Origin: Legionella erythra
GTDB taxonomy: Bacteria; Pseudomonadota; Gammaproteobacteria; Legionellales; Legionellaceae
Reading direction: 5' to 3'
NCBI RefSeq assembly: GCF_001467615.1
Contig: NZ_LNYA01000033.1
Span: 23,958-87,957 of the forward strand
Length of the DNA: 64,000 nucleotides
Made by a program: the position numbers and the translations under genes. This document shows positions 12,046-19,913 of this stretch, one piece after another. The number at the start of each line of letters is the position of its first letter. Within the stretch, counting starts at the first letter, position 1. Below the pieces are notes generated by a model. The model saw only the letters and a program-made list of their open reading frames with translations, was not told where the DNA came from and did no database searches.

Positions 12046-12375
12046 ATGTTGCAGTATAAAGGCTACATAGGTCATGTGGAATTTGACGATCTCAATGAAC
12101 TATTTTTTGGTGAAATTATAAATACCAAGGCAGTTATTACCTTCCAGGCGACCATGGCACATGATTTAAAACAGGCTTTTATTGTGGCCATTGAGAATTA
12201 TTTAAAACGGTGTGATGAACAGTTCAAAATCCCTGACGTACCCTTTTTAGGGCAATTGAACCTGACTATTTCCCCCGAGCTTTATCGGGATGTATACATC
12301 GCTGCAAAACATTCAGGAGTGAGTTTAGATTTATGGATTTGTAGTGCCTTAAGGCACGCAGTATATCGATATTAA
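12046..12375 (+). CDS. HicB-family protein without a HicA partner
   Basis: A 109-residue protein with the N-terminal HicB-like domain (YKGYIGHVEFDDLNELFFGEI) and a C-terminal ribbon-helix-helix-type segment (LNLTISPELYRDVYIAAKHSGVSLD is the region; note SGVSLDLWICSAL). HicB antitoxins normally follow a small HicA toxin gene, but none is found on either side. It is therefore an orphan, perhaps a DNA-binding regulator kept after loss of the toxin. RBS AGGAGG precedes the ATG. Confidence 0.75.
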   Translation: MLQYKGYIGHVEFDDLNELFFGEIINTKAVITFQATMAHDLKQAFIVAIENYLKRCDEQFKIPDVPFLGQLNLTISPELYRDVYIAAKHSGVSLDLWICSALRHAVYRY

Positions 12376-12433
12376 AAAATAAGAAAGACACATGGGCAGG
12401 TTAACGAAAGAAGCCTTGTATTGAGAGGTATGT

Positions 12434-12808
12434 ATGAATGGTTTATTGCACTTCTTAGTCACAGAATCCTCGCTTGGTGCACGTATTGTGATACGTTCTC
12501 AATTAATGCAATTGGGGCATTCTGTCGATATGGCTCTTGATGGGGAATCCACTTTAGTTTTGGTGGAACTAAAAACGTATCATTTGATCTTGCTGGATGC
12601 AGAACTTAATAAAGGATTTGATTGTTACGAGCTGGGTGACATGATCCACCAATCAACCTTTAACAGACGGACACCTATTATATTGCTCAGTGCATCCCCC
12701 CACAAAACTTTAAAAAAGAGCCTTTATCCATGCTTTGCAAAACCTATGAACGTCAATGATGTCAATAAGATAATTGATTATTTGGAGGAATATAATAAAA
12801 ACAGATGA
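12434..12808 (+). CDS. stand-alone response-regulator receiver domain
   Basis: A 124-residue CheY-like protein with no output domain. The predicted phospho-acceptor is D55 in LILLDAELNKG, and the conserved lysine is K103 in CFAKPM; S86 lies in LLSASPH. The usual pair of acidic residues at the end of the first strand is reduced to E11 (LVTESS), so magnesium binding and phosphorylation may be weak. No kinase gene is adjacent. Similar single receivers occur in other Legionella metal or ICE regions as I recall, but the partner is unknown. Confidence 0.7.
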   Translation: MNGLLHFLVTESSLGARIVIRSQLMQLGHSVDMALDGESTLVLVELKTYHLILLDAELNKGFDCYELGDMIHQSTFNRRTPIILLSASPHKTLKKSLYPCFAKPMNVNDVNKIIDYLEEYNKNR

Positions 12809-12912
12809 TGTGTTTAGGAGATGAGGACATAAAATTCTAATATATTATAATGCAATACATTCTATTATTCAGTATGTTATGCTCATTAAGCACCAATTTA
12901 AAAGGAACTAAA

Positions 12913-13077
12913 ATGAATATGGGCTTTAAAAAAATTATGGTTTTGATAGGGGCATTTTTACTAGGTTGCAGTTTAATATCATGTGCAAAAAATACTCCTG
13001 CTCCAACTCATCCTGAAGAAAGATATCAAGGAGGGTTTGGTGGTGATGGTGGACATGTACATGAACCAAAAGAATAG
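12913..13077 (+). CDS. small lipoprotein with Gly/His-rich tail
   Basis: A 54-residue product. I chose the ATG at 12913 because AAAGGAAC lies just upstream; an in-frame start further 5' (12850) has no good ribosome-binding site. A hydrophobic signal ends in a lipobox (LISC, Cys24). The mature part is short: Pro-rich, then GGFGGDGGHVHEPKE, which could bind metal. It resembles the lipoprotein at 2626-2778 in design. Function unknown. Confidence 0.6.
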   Translation: MNMGFKKIMVLIGAFLLGCSLISCAKNTPAPTHPEERYQGGFGGDGGHVHEPKE

Positions 13078-13104
13078 TCAGGGCGTTAATCAGACAAGGA
13101 AAAG

Positions 13105-13281
13105 ATGATGGACATTAATCCATGGTTTTTAGTCGTTGTGTCTGCAGCAGTCATTGTATTGTGCGGACTTTTTCTTTTCTTTTTTAAAAAAAGGAAAAGT
13201 CGGCATTTCATTATTGTTCTCTTTATTTTTTTAATATTCGCGGCCATTTTTTTACATGGTATTTCATTTAGAATGTTATAG
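13105..13281 (+). CDS. small two-helix membrane protein
   Basis: A 58-residue gene beginning ATGATG after AAGGAAAAG. The product has two hydrophobic helices (about 7-27 and 35-51) separated by a very basic loop (KKRKSRH), giving a hairpin with the loop in the cytoplasm. It lies between the lipoprotein gene and czcD, all rightward. Function unknown; it mirrors the small hairpin protein at 1856-2047. Confidence 0.5.
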   Translation: MMDINPWFLVVVSAAVIVLCGLFLFFFKKRKSRHFIIVLFIFLIFAAIFLHGISFRML

Positions 13282-13301
13282 AAGGTTTGATTGAAATGCG
13301 C

Positions 13302-13317
13302 ATCTAAGTCGTTAGAT
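13302..13317. promoter_or_regulatory. palindrome upstream of czcD
   Basis: ATCTAA (13302-13307) and TTAGAT (13312-13317) form an inverted repeat with a 4-bp spacer about 40 bp before the czcD ATG. It could be an operator; it does not match the 9765-9785 site closely. Confidence 0.25.
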
Positions 13318-13357
13318 ACTCAGGATAGTTTTGAAACATCTTTGTTAGGAAGACTTC

Positions 13358-14263
13358 ATGAACAAAAAAGTTAAGCCCAGTAATCAAGGCGTTTCGAGAG
13401 AAAAATCACTTTGGTGGGCTCTTTCATTAACGGGTGGTTTTCTGATTGCTGAGGTAATCGGCGGTGTTCTGACCGGTAGTCTTGCATTAATCTCTGATGC
13501 AGCGCATATGTTAACCGATGTTACTGCGTTAATTATTGCATTAATTGCTATTCGTGTAAGTAAACGACCTGCTGATGCACGCCGTACCTTTGGTTACTAT
13601 CGATTTGAAATTCTAGCCGCCGCATTTAATGCCGCTCTTCTATTTGTAGTAGCACTTTATATTATATATGAGGCATATCAGCGGTTTAAGCAACCTCCAG
13701 AAATTTATTCCACGGGTATGTTAATTATTGCCAGTCTCGGTCTGCTTATCAATTTAGCATCGATGTATTTATTATCCCGTGACAAAGATAAAAATTTAAA
13801 TTTAAAAAGTGCTTATTTTGAGGTCTGGAGTGATATGTTAGGTTCTGTAGGGGTGATCATTGCAGCGCTTTTAATTCGCTTTACTGGGTGGAGTTGGGTG
13901 GACTCAGCTCTCGCTGTTTTAATTGGCTTGTGGGTATTGCCCCGCACGTGGGTACTTCTCAAAGAGACTATCAATATTCTTTTAGAAGGGGTGCCAGCAG
14001 GAATTGATTTTAATAAAATTAAGGCTGGAATAAAGTCCATAAAGGGTATTTCAGACGTACATGATTTACATATCTGGGCTATTACCAGCGATAAAATCAG
14101 CTTAACAGCTCATATTGTCATTGACTCTCGTTTTAAAGAGGAGTTGGTAAGGGAGGAAGTTCAGACTTTATTACTGAGTCAATTTGAAATCTCCCATACG
14201 ACCCTACAAACAGAATGCAGAAAGACTCTTTATCTGTGTAGTAGGATTAATAATAATGAATAG
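13358..14263 (+). CDS. czcD: CzcD-type cation diffusion facilitator
   Basis: A 301-residue Zn/Cd/Co proton antiporter of the inner membrane with six predicted helices and a C-terminal cytoplasmic domain. Helix 2 carries DAAHMLTD (H50 and D54) and helix 5 EVWSD (E155 and D159), the paired metal-site residues. The glutamate in place of the second histidine is how I recall CzcD proteins. RBS TAGGAAG precedes the ATG. It completes the set RND pump, P-type ATPase and CDF. Confidence 0.9.
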   Translation: MNKKVKPSNQGVSREKSLWWALSLTGGFLIAEVIGGVLTGSLALISDAAHMLTDVTALIIALIAIRVSKRPADARRTFGYYRFEILAAAFNAALLFVVALYIIYEAYQRFKQPPEIYSTGMLIIASLGLLINLASMYLLSRDKDKNLNLKSAYFEVWSDMLGSVGVIIAALLIRFTGWSWVDSALAVLIGLWVLPRTWVLLKETINILLEGVPAGIDFNKIKAGIKSIKGISDVHDLHIWAITSDKISLTAHIVIDSRFKEELVREEVQTLLLSQFEISHTTLQTECRKTLYLCSRINNNE

Positions 14264-14365
14264 AGGACTGTTCCAATGGGGAAATTGTTATCGTAATAGG
14301 GGGTTAAGTAAGCGAAGTACTAGAAGTACTATTTTAGACGGATTAAATTTACCATTATAAATTAG

Positions 14366-14518
14366 GCATTAAAAGAAAACCAATTAGCTTCCATTCATGA
14401 GCATGCGTTTGCTATTCGCGATTTAGTCAATGCATTATCCGCTAAAAGCCTGGATTTATCGGATGAACAGAAAAAGACTTTGCAGAATAAGGCAAAAGAA
14501 GATGTACTGGCACATTAA
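14366..14518 (+). pseudogene. fragment of an efflux-associated exported protein
   Basis: Fifty open codons ending at a TAA encode ALKENQLASIHEHAFAIRDL and onwards, clearly related to the middle of the exported protein at 2131-2586 (NQLSEVHYHVFAVLELVKAL). No start codon or signal peptide remains in frame upstream. It is the 3' relic of a paralogue, followed directly by an RND-pump relic. Confidence 0.65.
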
Positions 14519-14521
14519 CAG

Positions 14522-14680
14522 AGGTGGTTTTCGCCGATTATGTTATTTGGTGGCACGGGCTCAGAAGTCATGCGCCGTATTGCAGCACCTATGGTCGGAG
14601 GGAGGGTGAGTGCGACCATGCTCACGCTTATTGTCATTCCAGCAGTCGATCTTTTATGGAAAAAACAGAGCTGTAGATAA
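14522..14680 (+). pseudogene. C-terminal relic of a CusA-type RND pump
   Basis: About 52 codons encode GTGSEVMRRIAAPMVGGRVS and a final hydrophobic helix ending LLWKKQSCR, the typical C-terminus of a heavy-metal RND pump. The residues resemble CusA (GTGSEVM, IAAPM) more than the intact CzcA here ([14 protein letters not shown]). The rest of the roughly 1000-codon gene is gone, so this marks a second, lost metal-efflux operon. Confidence 0.8.
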
Positions 14681-14752
14681 TATGAGATTATTTGGATTTT
14701 TTAGGTCAAGATGATTTTTTCTTAATAAGCGCGCATGAACAAGCTCATTTGC

Positions 14753-15496
14753 TTACATATATTGGCCACCATTAATATCAAAGTTTGCACCTGTAATAAA
14801 ACCACTTTGTTCGTCAGCAAGAAAAGTAACTAACCGAGCAACTTCTTGAGGATAGCCTAAGCGTCCTACTGGAATTTGAGCAATGATGGTATTTAAAATG
14901 TCTTCCTTTATTGATGCCAGCATCTCAGTTTTAATGTAACCGGGTGAAATCGTATTCACGGTAATCTCTTTCTTGGCTACTTCTTGTGCTAGGCTTTTAG
15001 TAAATCCATAAAGTGCTGATTTACTTGCTGAATAATTGCACTGCCCAAACTGCCCCTTACGTCCATTGATGGAAGAAATAGTGATAATGCGGCCATAATT
15101 GTTATCCAACATGGTAGATAATACAGTTTTAGTCATATTAAAAACGCTATTTAAATTCGCATTGATCACTTCCTGCCATTGTTCTTGCGACATTTTTCTT
15201 AAAGTTGCATCACGGGTAACTCCTGCATTGTTAACAAGCACATCGATTTTGCCGTATTTTTCTATAACTAAATCGGTCAAGTGTTCACACTCTTTGAATG
15301 ATGTAATATCAGCATAGGCAATATCAATAGCAAAGCCCTGCGTCGCTTGTTTTGTCTGCCACACTCTTGCCAAATCATGATTGCCATTTTTGAAATAACA
15401 GGAAACCACTTGATAACCCAATTGGTGCAGCTCTTGGCAGATGGCCGTTCCAATACCTCCTGTTCCACCCGTGACCAATGCAACCCGTTTATTCAT
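14753..15496 (-). CDS. phbB: acetoacetyl-CoA reductase, PhaB/PhbB type
   Basis: A 247-residue short-chain dehydrogenase that should reduce acetoacetyl-CoA to (R)-3-hydroxybutyryl-CoA with NADPH for polyhydroxybutyrate synthesis. It has the nucleotide motif TGGTGGIG (9-16), NNAG (89-92), and the triad S142, Y155, K159. The peptide NGRKGQFGQCNYSASK matches the PhaB hallmark rather than fatty-acid FabG. No thiolase or synthase gene is beside it, so it supplements a pathway encoded elsewhere. FabG-like activity cannot be excluded. Confidence 0.85.
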   Translation of the reverse strand: MNKRVALVTGGTGGIGTAICQELHQLGYQVVSCYFKNGNHDLARVWQTKQATQGFAIDIAYADITSFKECEHLTDLVIEKYGKIDVLVNNAGVTRDATLRKMSQEQWQEVINANLNSVFNMTKTVLSTMLDNNYGRIITISSINGRKGQFGQCNYSASKSALYGFTKSLAQEVAKKEITVNTISPGYIKTEMLASIKEDILNTIIAQIPVGRLGYPQEVARLVTFLADEQSGFITGANFDINGGQYM

Positions 15497-15597
15497 CTTT
15501 ATTCATCCTTGAATTTGGTTCCATAGGGAAAACAAATTGATTTATTTCTGTGGTTAACTGCGTCTTATTTATAGAGATAAATGGCATACTCATTATT

Positions 15598-15807
15598 TTA
15601 TTTAATGAGTTCTACTTCTTCTGCCTGCAGTCCTTTTTGTCCTTTACCCGCTTTAAACAGAACGTTTGCACCTTCGGGCAAAGTTTTAAACCCATTACTT
15701 TGTATCGCACTGAAATGGACAAAATAATCTTTACCACCGCTTTCAATAAATCCAAAGCCCTTGCCTTCATTAAACCATTTTACTTTGCCGCGAAGTTGGT
15801 CTGCCAT
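15598..15807 (-). CDS. cold-shock domain protein
   Basis: A 69-residue single-stranded nucleic-acid-binding protein of the CspA family. RNP1 is KGFGFIE and RNP2 is YFVHFSAI; the start [10 protein letters not shown] is canonical. It may act as an RNA chaperone at low temperature or as a growth-phase regulator. A decayed homologue lies at 673-845 with the same neighbour, so this is the surviving member of a duplicated block. Confidence 0.92.
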   Translation of the reverse strand: MADQLRGKVKWFNEGKGFGFIESGGKDYFVHFSAIQSNGFKTLPEGANVLFKAGKGQKGLQAEEVELIK

Positions 15808-15893
15808 TTTGGTTCCCTTCTGATAATTTTAATAAAGCCGTACTAGTTTTATGCGGAATGGCTCATGGTGTCAATAGCAGTCTATGGAGCATG

Positions 15894-16182
15894 TTATTTT
15901 TTGATCTCTCTAAGGAGAAAAAGACTTACATCCTCCATGGGTTCATGACCTTCTCTAAAAGGTTTTTCTAATACTCTAATGAGGCGTCCAATATAAAGAA
16001 AAATATAAGCAATAACAAAAAGAATAAATGATTCTGGAGAACCCTCTGATTTTAAGAAAAGAAGAAAACAAGGTAAGGAAGCCTATTAATGATTCATCTA
16101 AAATTTGTACGGAAGGAATAAATTGAGTCTTTTGGATTTGAAAAATTCGCAAGACTATTTTTCTAAGTGTGCCTTGCTTCAT
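15894..16182 (-). pseudogene. broken copy of the 923-1702 membrane protein
   Basis: The minus strand encodes the last hundred or so residues of the 259-residue membrane protein: LRKIVLRIFQIQKTQFIPSV at the 5' end, then after a frameshift near 16070 GRLIRVLEKPFREGHE to a stop at 15894. The N-terminal 160 residues are missing. The order cold-shock gene then membrane gene and the sequence between them both match the left copy. Confidence 0.85.
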
Positions 16183-16328
16183 CTTAAGAATACTACTTTC
16201 AATAAACGACAGTTAGTTGGGTTATAAAATAGGGTGGTGAGTGTTTTTCAAGAAACTTATTTATATGAAAACCACATCGAACTTTAAATATCGCTAACTT
16301 ATTTAGTTTCCCCTATTTAATAAAGAAT

Positions 16329-16873
16329 TCATTTATTTTTTTTCTTTACGGTATATTTGAATTTCACAATTGCAAGATTAACTTCAATGCTTGCCTCGGT
16401 TTCAGAAGTATCTAAATTTTCTGGAACAACTAAATCAGAAATTAAGTCCCCTGTTTTTTGCATGAGCTCCTGGTATTTTGGTGAATTTTGTGGGTTTGTG
16501 GTAGTGCCTTAATCGTGCGTGATATTTCTCTAACTTTTGTAAAAGTATCTATAATGGCTAAAGTGGTTTCTGTTGCTTTCTGGCTTTTTAATATAGTGGC
16601 CAGCATATATAAGCCTTTTTCAGTAAAGGCTGTAGGTAGTTTTGTCTTACCCCCTTTTATTGAGGTCGCAAATTGCGACTTCAATGGCTCCCACTCTTCT
16701 TGAGTTAGTTCAATGAGATATCCAGTTGGGAATTTTTCAGGGTTTCGACCTACCGCTTCATTTATTCTTTTAGTTTCTACATTATATAATTCAGCAACAT
16801 CACTATCGATAATGACATGCTTGTTGCGAATCTCAATGATTTTTTCTTCTACAACAAACTCATTTATATTCAC
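16329..16873 (-). pseudogene. ORF6N-domain gene with a frameshift
   Basis: The first 130 or so codons encode an ORF6N domain (IIEIRNKHVIIDSDVAELY, then ETKRINEAVGRNPEKFPTGY), a DNA-binding module of phage and mobile-element regulators. The open frame stops at 16442, but from about 16490 the next frame continues naturally as PKYQELMQKTGDLISDLVV to IVKFKYTVKKK and a stop at 16329. A small indel therefore truncates the C-terminus. The N-terminal domain alone could still be made as a 143-residue protein. Confidence 0.75.
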
Positions 16874-16990
16874 ACTTAATCCGCAGTTGTTAACTAATAC
16901 GACATTATATGATTAGTAAAATTTTATTCCCAGAGGAATTGCCAGGAGCGGTGAATTAAATATTTTACATCTTCTGGTGATGTGATATTA

Positions 16991-17024
16991 TTTGGGGTAG
17001 ATAACGTACCTTATCTACCCCAAA
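16991..17024. repeat. 14-bp inverted repeat upstream of the integrase
   Basis: TTTGGGGTAGATAA (16991-17004) and TTATCTACCCCAAA (17011-17024) are perfect inverted copies with a 6-bp spacer, 24 bp before the integrase ATG. The right copy extended to 17 bases on the minus strand, TTTGGGGTAGATAAGGT, recurs exactly at 17099-17115 inside the gene. It may be an operator, a recombinase arm site or a transcript hairpin. Confidence 0.7.
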
Positions 17025-17047
17025 CATGATATTATTAAAAAAAACTC

Positions 17048-18082
17048 ATGGAGAAAGCCTTGAATTTACTGGATGGTCAAAATGACAAAAATCAAAAGTT
17101 TGGGGTAGATAAGGTTTTCCATCCTTTGGATGTTCATTTTGATACCAATTCTTTGTCGGCCTGGTTGTCATTTTATTTTCAGGTTCATGTTAAAGGTGCG
17201 CCTGAAAAAACAGTCCAGGCGAAACAAAAAGATTTATCTAAGTTTTTAAAATTTTTTCAGATGGAAGTAGGACATGACCAGGTGGATAATTGGACTCCTG
17301 CAGTAAGCAAACAATTTCAACGCTCATTGTCTAAAACTATTTCTGAGAAAACCGGAAAAGCATACAAAGCGACTTCTATTAATCGAACAATGGCTACCAT
17401 TCGTCATGCAGGACGATGGCTTTACCAACAAAGACCATTGATTGCAGGTGATCCCTTATCAGGGGTTAAAGATTTACAGACTGAGGCTCCAGTTTGGAAT
17501 GGCCTGAATTCAAAACAACTCATGCGTTTAAAGGCAGCTTGTGAACAACGTGCTAAAATATGCACCCGGAAAAATCAAAATGCATTATTGGAAACGGCTG
17601 TCTTTTATGTGTTGTTGGGAACGGGTTTGCGGGAATCCGAACTGGTCTCATTAAATGTTCACCAGTATCATTCAAAAGGCCTTCATTCTGTAGTGCGACA
17701 TAAGAGCAAAAGGGTGACTATTAAAATTCCTTTACCGCAAGAAGCCAGAGAGCATTTGGATAATTATTTAAAGAATCGCACTACAGAACCAGATGAGCCT
17801 TTGTTTATTAATAGAGCAGGGAATCGTATTAATACTCGGAATATATTTCGAATATGTCAGCGAGTTTTAAAACAAGTGCTTGCACTTTTGCCTGAGAATG
17901 AGCGATTTGAATTTACACCCCATAAACTTCGACATACTTTTTTGAAAAAAGTAACAGATAAGCATGGAGTGCATTTTGCTCAGGAACTTAGTGGAAATGT
18001 TTCAATAAAAGAAATTTTTCGTTATGCGAAGCCCAGTCAGGACGAAATGCAGGAAACAATAGAACAATTATTTGAAAGTTAG
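17048..18082 (+). CDS. tyrosine recombinase / integrase
   Basis: A 344-residue XerC/D-like site-specific recombinase. There is an N-terminal SAM-like core-binding domain (about 33-130) and a catalytic domain with R195 (GTGLRESEL), Lys near 219-221, H292-x-x-R295 (PHKLRH) and nucleophile Y326 (IFRYAKPS). The usual second His/Trp is N317 (SGNVS). No tRNA or obvious att duplication adjoins it, so it may act on the element or be cargo. Residues 18-22 (FGVDK) are encoded by the third copy of the 17-mer repeat. Confidence 0.85.
   Translation: MEKALNLLDGQNDKNQKFGVDKVFHPLDVHFDTNSLSAWLSFYFQVHVKGAPEKTVQAKQKDLSKFLKFFQMEVGHDQVDNWTPAVSKQFQRSLSKTISEKTGKAYKATSINRTMATIRHAGRWLYQQRPLIAGDPLSGVKDLQTEAPVWNGLNSKQLMRLKAACEQRAKICTRKNQNALLETAVFYVLLGTGLRESELVSLNVHQYHSKGLHSVVRHKSKRVTIKIPLPQEAREHLDNYLKNRTTEPDEPLFINRAGNRINTRNIFRICQRVLKQVLALLPENERFEFTPHKLRHTFLKKVTDKHGVHFAQELSGNVSIKEIFRYAKPSQDEMQETIEQLFES
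17099..17115 (+). repeat. third copy of the integrase-linked 17-mer
   Basis: TTTGGGGTAGATAAGGT, identical to the minus strand of 17008-17024, lies 51 bp inside the integrase reading frame. Being conserved within coding DNA as well as upstream argues for a protein-binding site. Confidence 0.6.
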
Positions 18083-18197
18083 GGATCTAGGATAGTCTAT
18101 CAATAGGTTTTTGACTATGTGAATGGGTTCTATCAAATTAAACAATTGGTATCTTTTGATAGCTAAAAGTTATAGAGGATCCAAGATCAAGACAGGC

Positions 18198-18225
18198 ATC
18201 ACAAGAGTGTACTCTAGTGATAGCC
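18198..18225. repeat. near-palindrome shared by both toxin-antitoxin modules, copy 1
   Basis: ATCACAAGAGT, GT, ACTCTAGTGAT (one mismatch between the arms) followed by AGCC. The second copy at 19096-19123 keeps the AGTGTACT centre and the TGATAGCC end. It lies about 14 bp before the parD operator. Size and symmetry resemble a tyrosine-recombinase core site. Confidence 0.5.
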
Positions 18226-18238
18226 ATGATTAATTTGA

Positions 18239-18287
18239 AATGTAAGCAAATGTCTTATATACTAAATGTAAGACATTTACTTACATT
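18239..18287. promoter_or_regulatory. operator of the ParDE module
   Basis: Two 19-base arms, 18239-18257 and 18269-18287, are inverted copies with one mismatch; each contains AATGTAAG and AAATGTCTTA. The 11-bp centre includes TATACT. Position just before the antitoxin ATG (18300) and the long dyad fit autoregulation by the ParD-ParE complex. Confidence 0.65.
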
Positions 18288-18299
18288 GATGAGGTATTT

Positions 18300-18554
18300 A
18301 TGGCTCGCACAATGACTGTTGATTTGGGTAGTGAACTTCGTGATTATGTTCAGTTTCTTGTGGATTCAGGAGATTATAGAAGTAACAGCGAAGTATTGAG
18401 AGAATCGCTGCGCCTGCTTCGTGAAAAACAAGCGGCTTCAAAACTTGAACAGTTGCGTCATCTTATCGATGAAGGGGAGGGGAGCGGCGATCCATTAATG
18501 TGGAACGCGGAAGAGTTTCTTGAGCGAATGAAGAAAGTCCCTCATGCCAAATAA
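18300..18554 (+). CDS. parD: ParD-family antitoxin
   Basis: An 84-residue ribbon-helix-helix antitoxin. The N-terminus MTVDLGSELRDYVQFLVDSG is the DNA-binding strand and first helix, followed by YRSNSEVLRESLRLLREKQA, typical of ParD/CopG. The acidic C-terminal tail should wrap the toxin. It overlaps parE by 11 bp and lies behind a long dyad operator. Confidence 0.9.
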   Translation: MARTMTVDLGSELRDYVQFLVDSGDYRSNSEVLRESLRLLREKQAASKLEQLRHLIDEGEGSGDPLMWNAEEFLERMKKVPHAK

Positions 18555-18840
18555 AACATATCGTCTTTATCCAAAGGCTATAGAGGATCTTCAGTCAATC
18601 TATTTATATAGTATTGGCGAATTCGGCACTCAAAAGACAGATGATTATATTTTAGCAATTGAAGCCGGTTTCCAGTATCTAGCGGATGATCCTCTGATTT
18701 CTCGCAAATGTGATTACATTCGTCAGGATTTGAGAGCATTTAATGTTGGTTCTCATGTTATTTTTTTCAAAATGACTCATTATGGTATTGCAGTTATTCG
18801 CGTGTTGCATCAATCCATGGACTTTAGCAGACACCTTTAA
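18544..18840 (+). CDS. parE: ParE-family toxin
   Basis: A 98-residue RelE/ParE-fold toxin; characterised ParE proteins poison DNA gyrase. Recognisable parts are YRLYPKAIEDLQSIYLYS at the N-terminus, FQYLADDPLISRKCD, and the C-terminal IAVIRVLHQSMDFSRHL, all typical of the family. It is complete and probably functional, adding to the stability of the mobile element. Confidence 0.9.
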   Translation: MPNKTYRLYPKAIEDLQSIYLYSIGEFGTQKTDDYILAIEAGFQYLADDPLISRKCDYIRQDLRAFNVGSHVIFFKMTHYGIAVIRVLHQSMDFSRHL

Positions 18841-18853
18841 CTACTCTTCTAAC

Positions 18854-18896
18854 CATCCTGATTTATAATGGATTCTATTAAATTAGGATGTTATTT
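18854..18896 (+). terminator. likely terminator after parDE
   Basis: CATCCTGATTTA (18854-18865) pairs with TAAATTAGGATG (18879-18890) with one mismatch, then TTATTT. It lies 14 bp after the parE stop. The rest of 18841-19184 is non-coding: a hairpin TTCCAGA-AGC-TCTGGAA at 19017-19033 and the elements listed separately. Confidence 0.5.
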
Positions 18897-19095
18897 CAAT
18901 CATAGCACTTAATAATTCTTGCTAGCGCTGAGCACGCCCTCTTTTGAATATAAGAGGATGTCTTTAATGTTGATTCAAATTTGAAGCCGAATGTGCAGTT
19001 TGTTTTTATCAATTAATTCCAGAAGCTCTGGAAGTCATTTATCAAAAATAGAAATTTAAATCATATGATAGGTATAACCATCTTGATTTCTGATT

Positions 19096-19123
19096 ATCGC
19101 TAAAGTGTACTTTATTGATAGCC
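19096..19123. repeat. near-palindrome shared by both toxin-antitoxin modules, copy 2
   Basis: ATCGCTAAAGT, GT, ACTTTATTGAT followed by AGCC; most positions are identical to copy 1 at 18198-18225, including AGTGTACT and TGATAGCC. It lies 104 bp before the antitoxin start of the second module. Confidence 0.5.
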
Positions 19124-19140
19124 CATATAAAATAGAAAAA

Positions 19141-19169
19141 TTGAAAATGTAATGCATTTGTTATACAAT
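19141..19169 (+). promoter_or_regulatory. promoter of the RelB/YafQ module
   Basis: TTGAAA (19141-19146), a 17-bp spacer and TACAAT (19164-19169). The spacer contains ATGCAT, a small palindrome that may be part of the operator. Confidence 0.5.
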
Positions 19170-19199
19170 TAAAATATCAGTATTTTGGGAGTTACTAAG

Positions 19200-19460
19200 A
19201 TGAATAAGGCGGCAACAATTAATGCTCGTATTGAGCCTGCTCTTAAAATGCAGGCAGAAGCGATTTTGCATAAGGTAGGTTTATCTACAGCCGAGGCGAT
19301 TCGACTGTTCTATAGCCAGGTCTGTCTCCAAAATGGCCTGCCTTTTGAGGTAAAAATACCGAACAAAGAGACAAGAGAGGCCATGGCAGAGCTGGAATCA
19401 GGAAAAGGCGAGCGATTTAAAACAATGAAGGATGTATGGGATTCTGTAGATAATGCTTGA
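19200..19460 (+). CDS. RelB/DinJ-family antitoxin
   Basis: An 86-residue antitoxin. I start it at the ATG 19200 because GGGAG lies 8 bp upstream; an in-frame TTG at 19185 is less likely. The N-terminus NKAATINARIEPALKMQAEA and GLSTAEAIRLFYSQVCLQNG are characteristic of DinJ-type ribbon-helix-helix antitoxins. The stop overlaps the toxin start by 8 bp. Confidence 0.9.
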   Translation: MNKAATINARIEPALKMQAEAILHKVGLSTAEAIRLFYSQVCLQNGLPFEVKIPNKETREAMAELESGKGERFKTMKDVWDSVDNA

Positions 19461-19734
19461 ATTAGAGTTGGCGACACAGTTTAAGCGTGATTTGAAAAAG
19501 ATTACGAAGCAAGGGAAAAGAAGGACGCTCTTAGACTCTATTGTGGAGCAATTGCAAAAGGAAGAACCCCTGGATCCAAAGCATAAGGATCACAATCTTT
19601 CCGGAAATTGGGATGGTTATCGTGAATGTCACATTACCCCCGATTGGTTATTAATTTATAAGACCATTAAAGATGATCGCATACAATTGTTGCGATTATC
19701 ACGAACAGGATCACATAGTGATTTGTTTGGGTGA
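19453..19734 (+). CDS. YafQ-family mRNA interferase toxin
   Basis: A 93-residue RelE-fold ribonuclease toxin. The YafQ-specific segments are present: PKHKDHNLSGNWDGYRECH, ITPDWLLIYK and the C-terminal RTGSHSDLFG, which hold the histidines, aspartate and phenylalanine used in catalysis in E. coli YafQ. It should cleave mRNA at the ribosome when the antitoxin is lost. Confidence 0.9.
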   Translation: MLELELATQFKRDLKKITKQGKRRTLLDSIVEQLQKEEPLDPKHKDHNLSGNWDGYRECHITPDWLLIYKTIKDDRIQLLRLSRTGSHSDLFG

Positions 19735-19913
19735 GTTCTAAAGGTGTTACTCTCTGTCGCAATACCGATCACTATGGAATACGAATTAATCGAGATGATC
19801 TTTATTTTGAGATAAGCCGATACTTGTTCAACCAATTCAAAGGTTAGTAAAATAATCCCAACAAGTATTCTATCGAAATGCTGATTTTTATCTTTTTTCC
19901 TAGTATGTAGTGC

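Noticed and set aside
15550..15846. Rightward 98-codon frame over the cold-shock gene
   Set aside because: Antisense to a clearly conserved cold-shock gene.
16874..17047. Possible tRNA or att site before the integrase
   Set aside because: No tRNA-like cloverleaf was seen, and no repeated att core was found elsewhere in the window.
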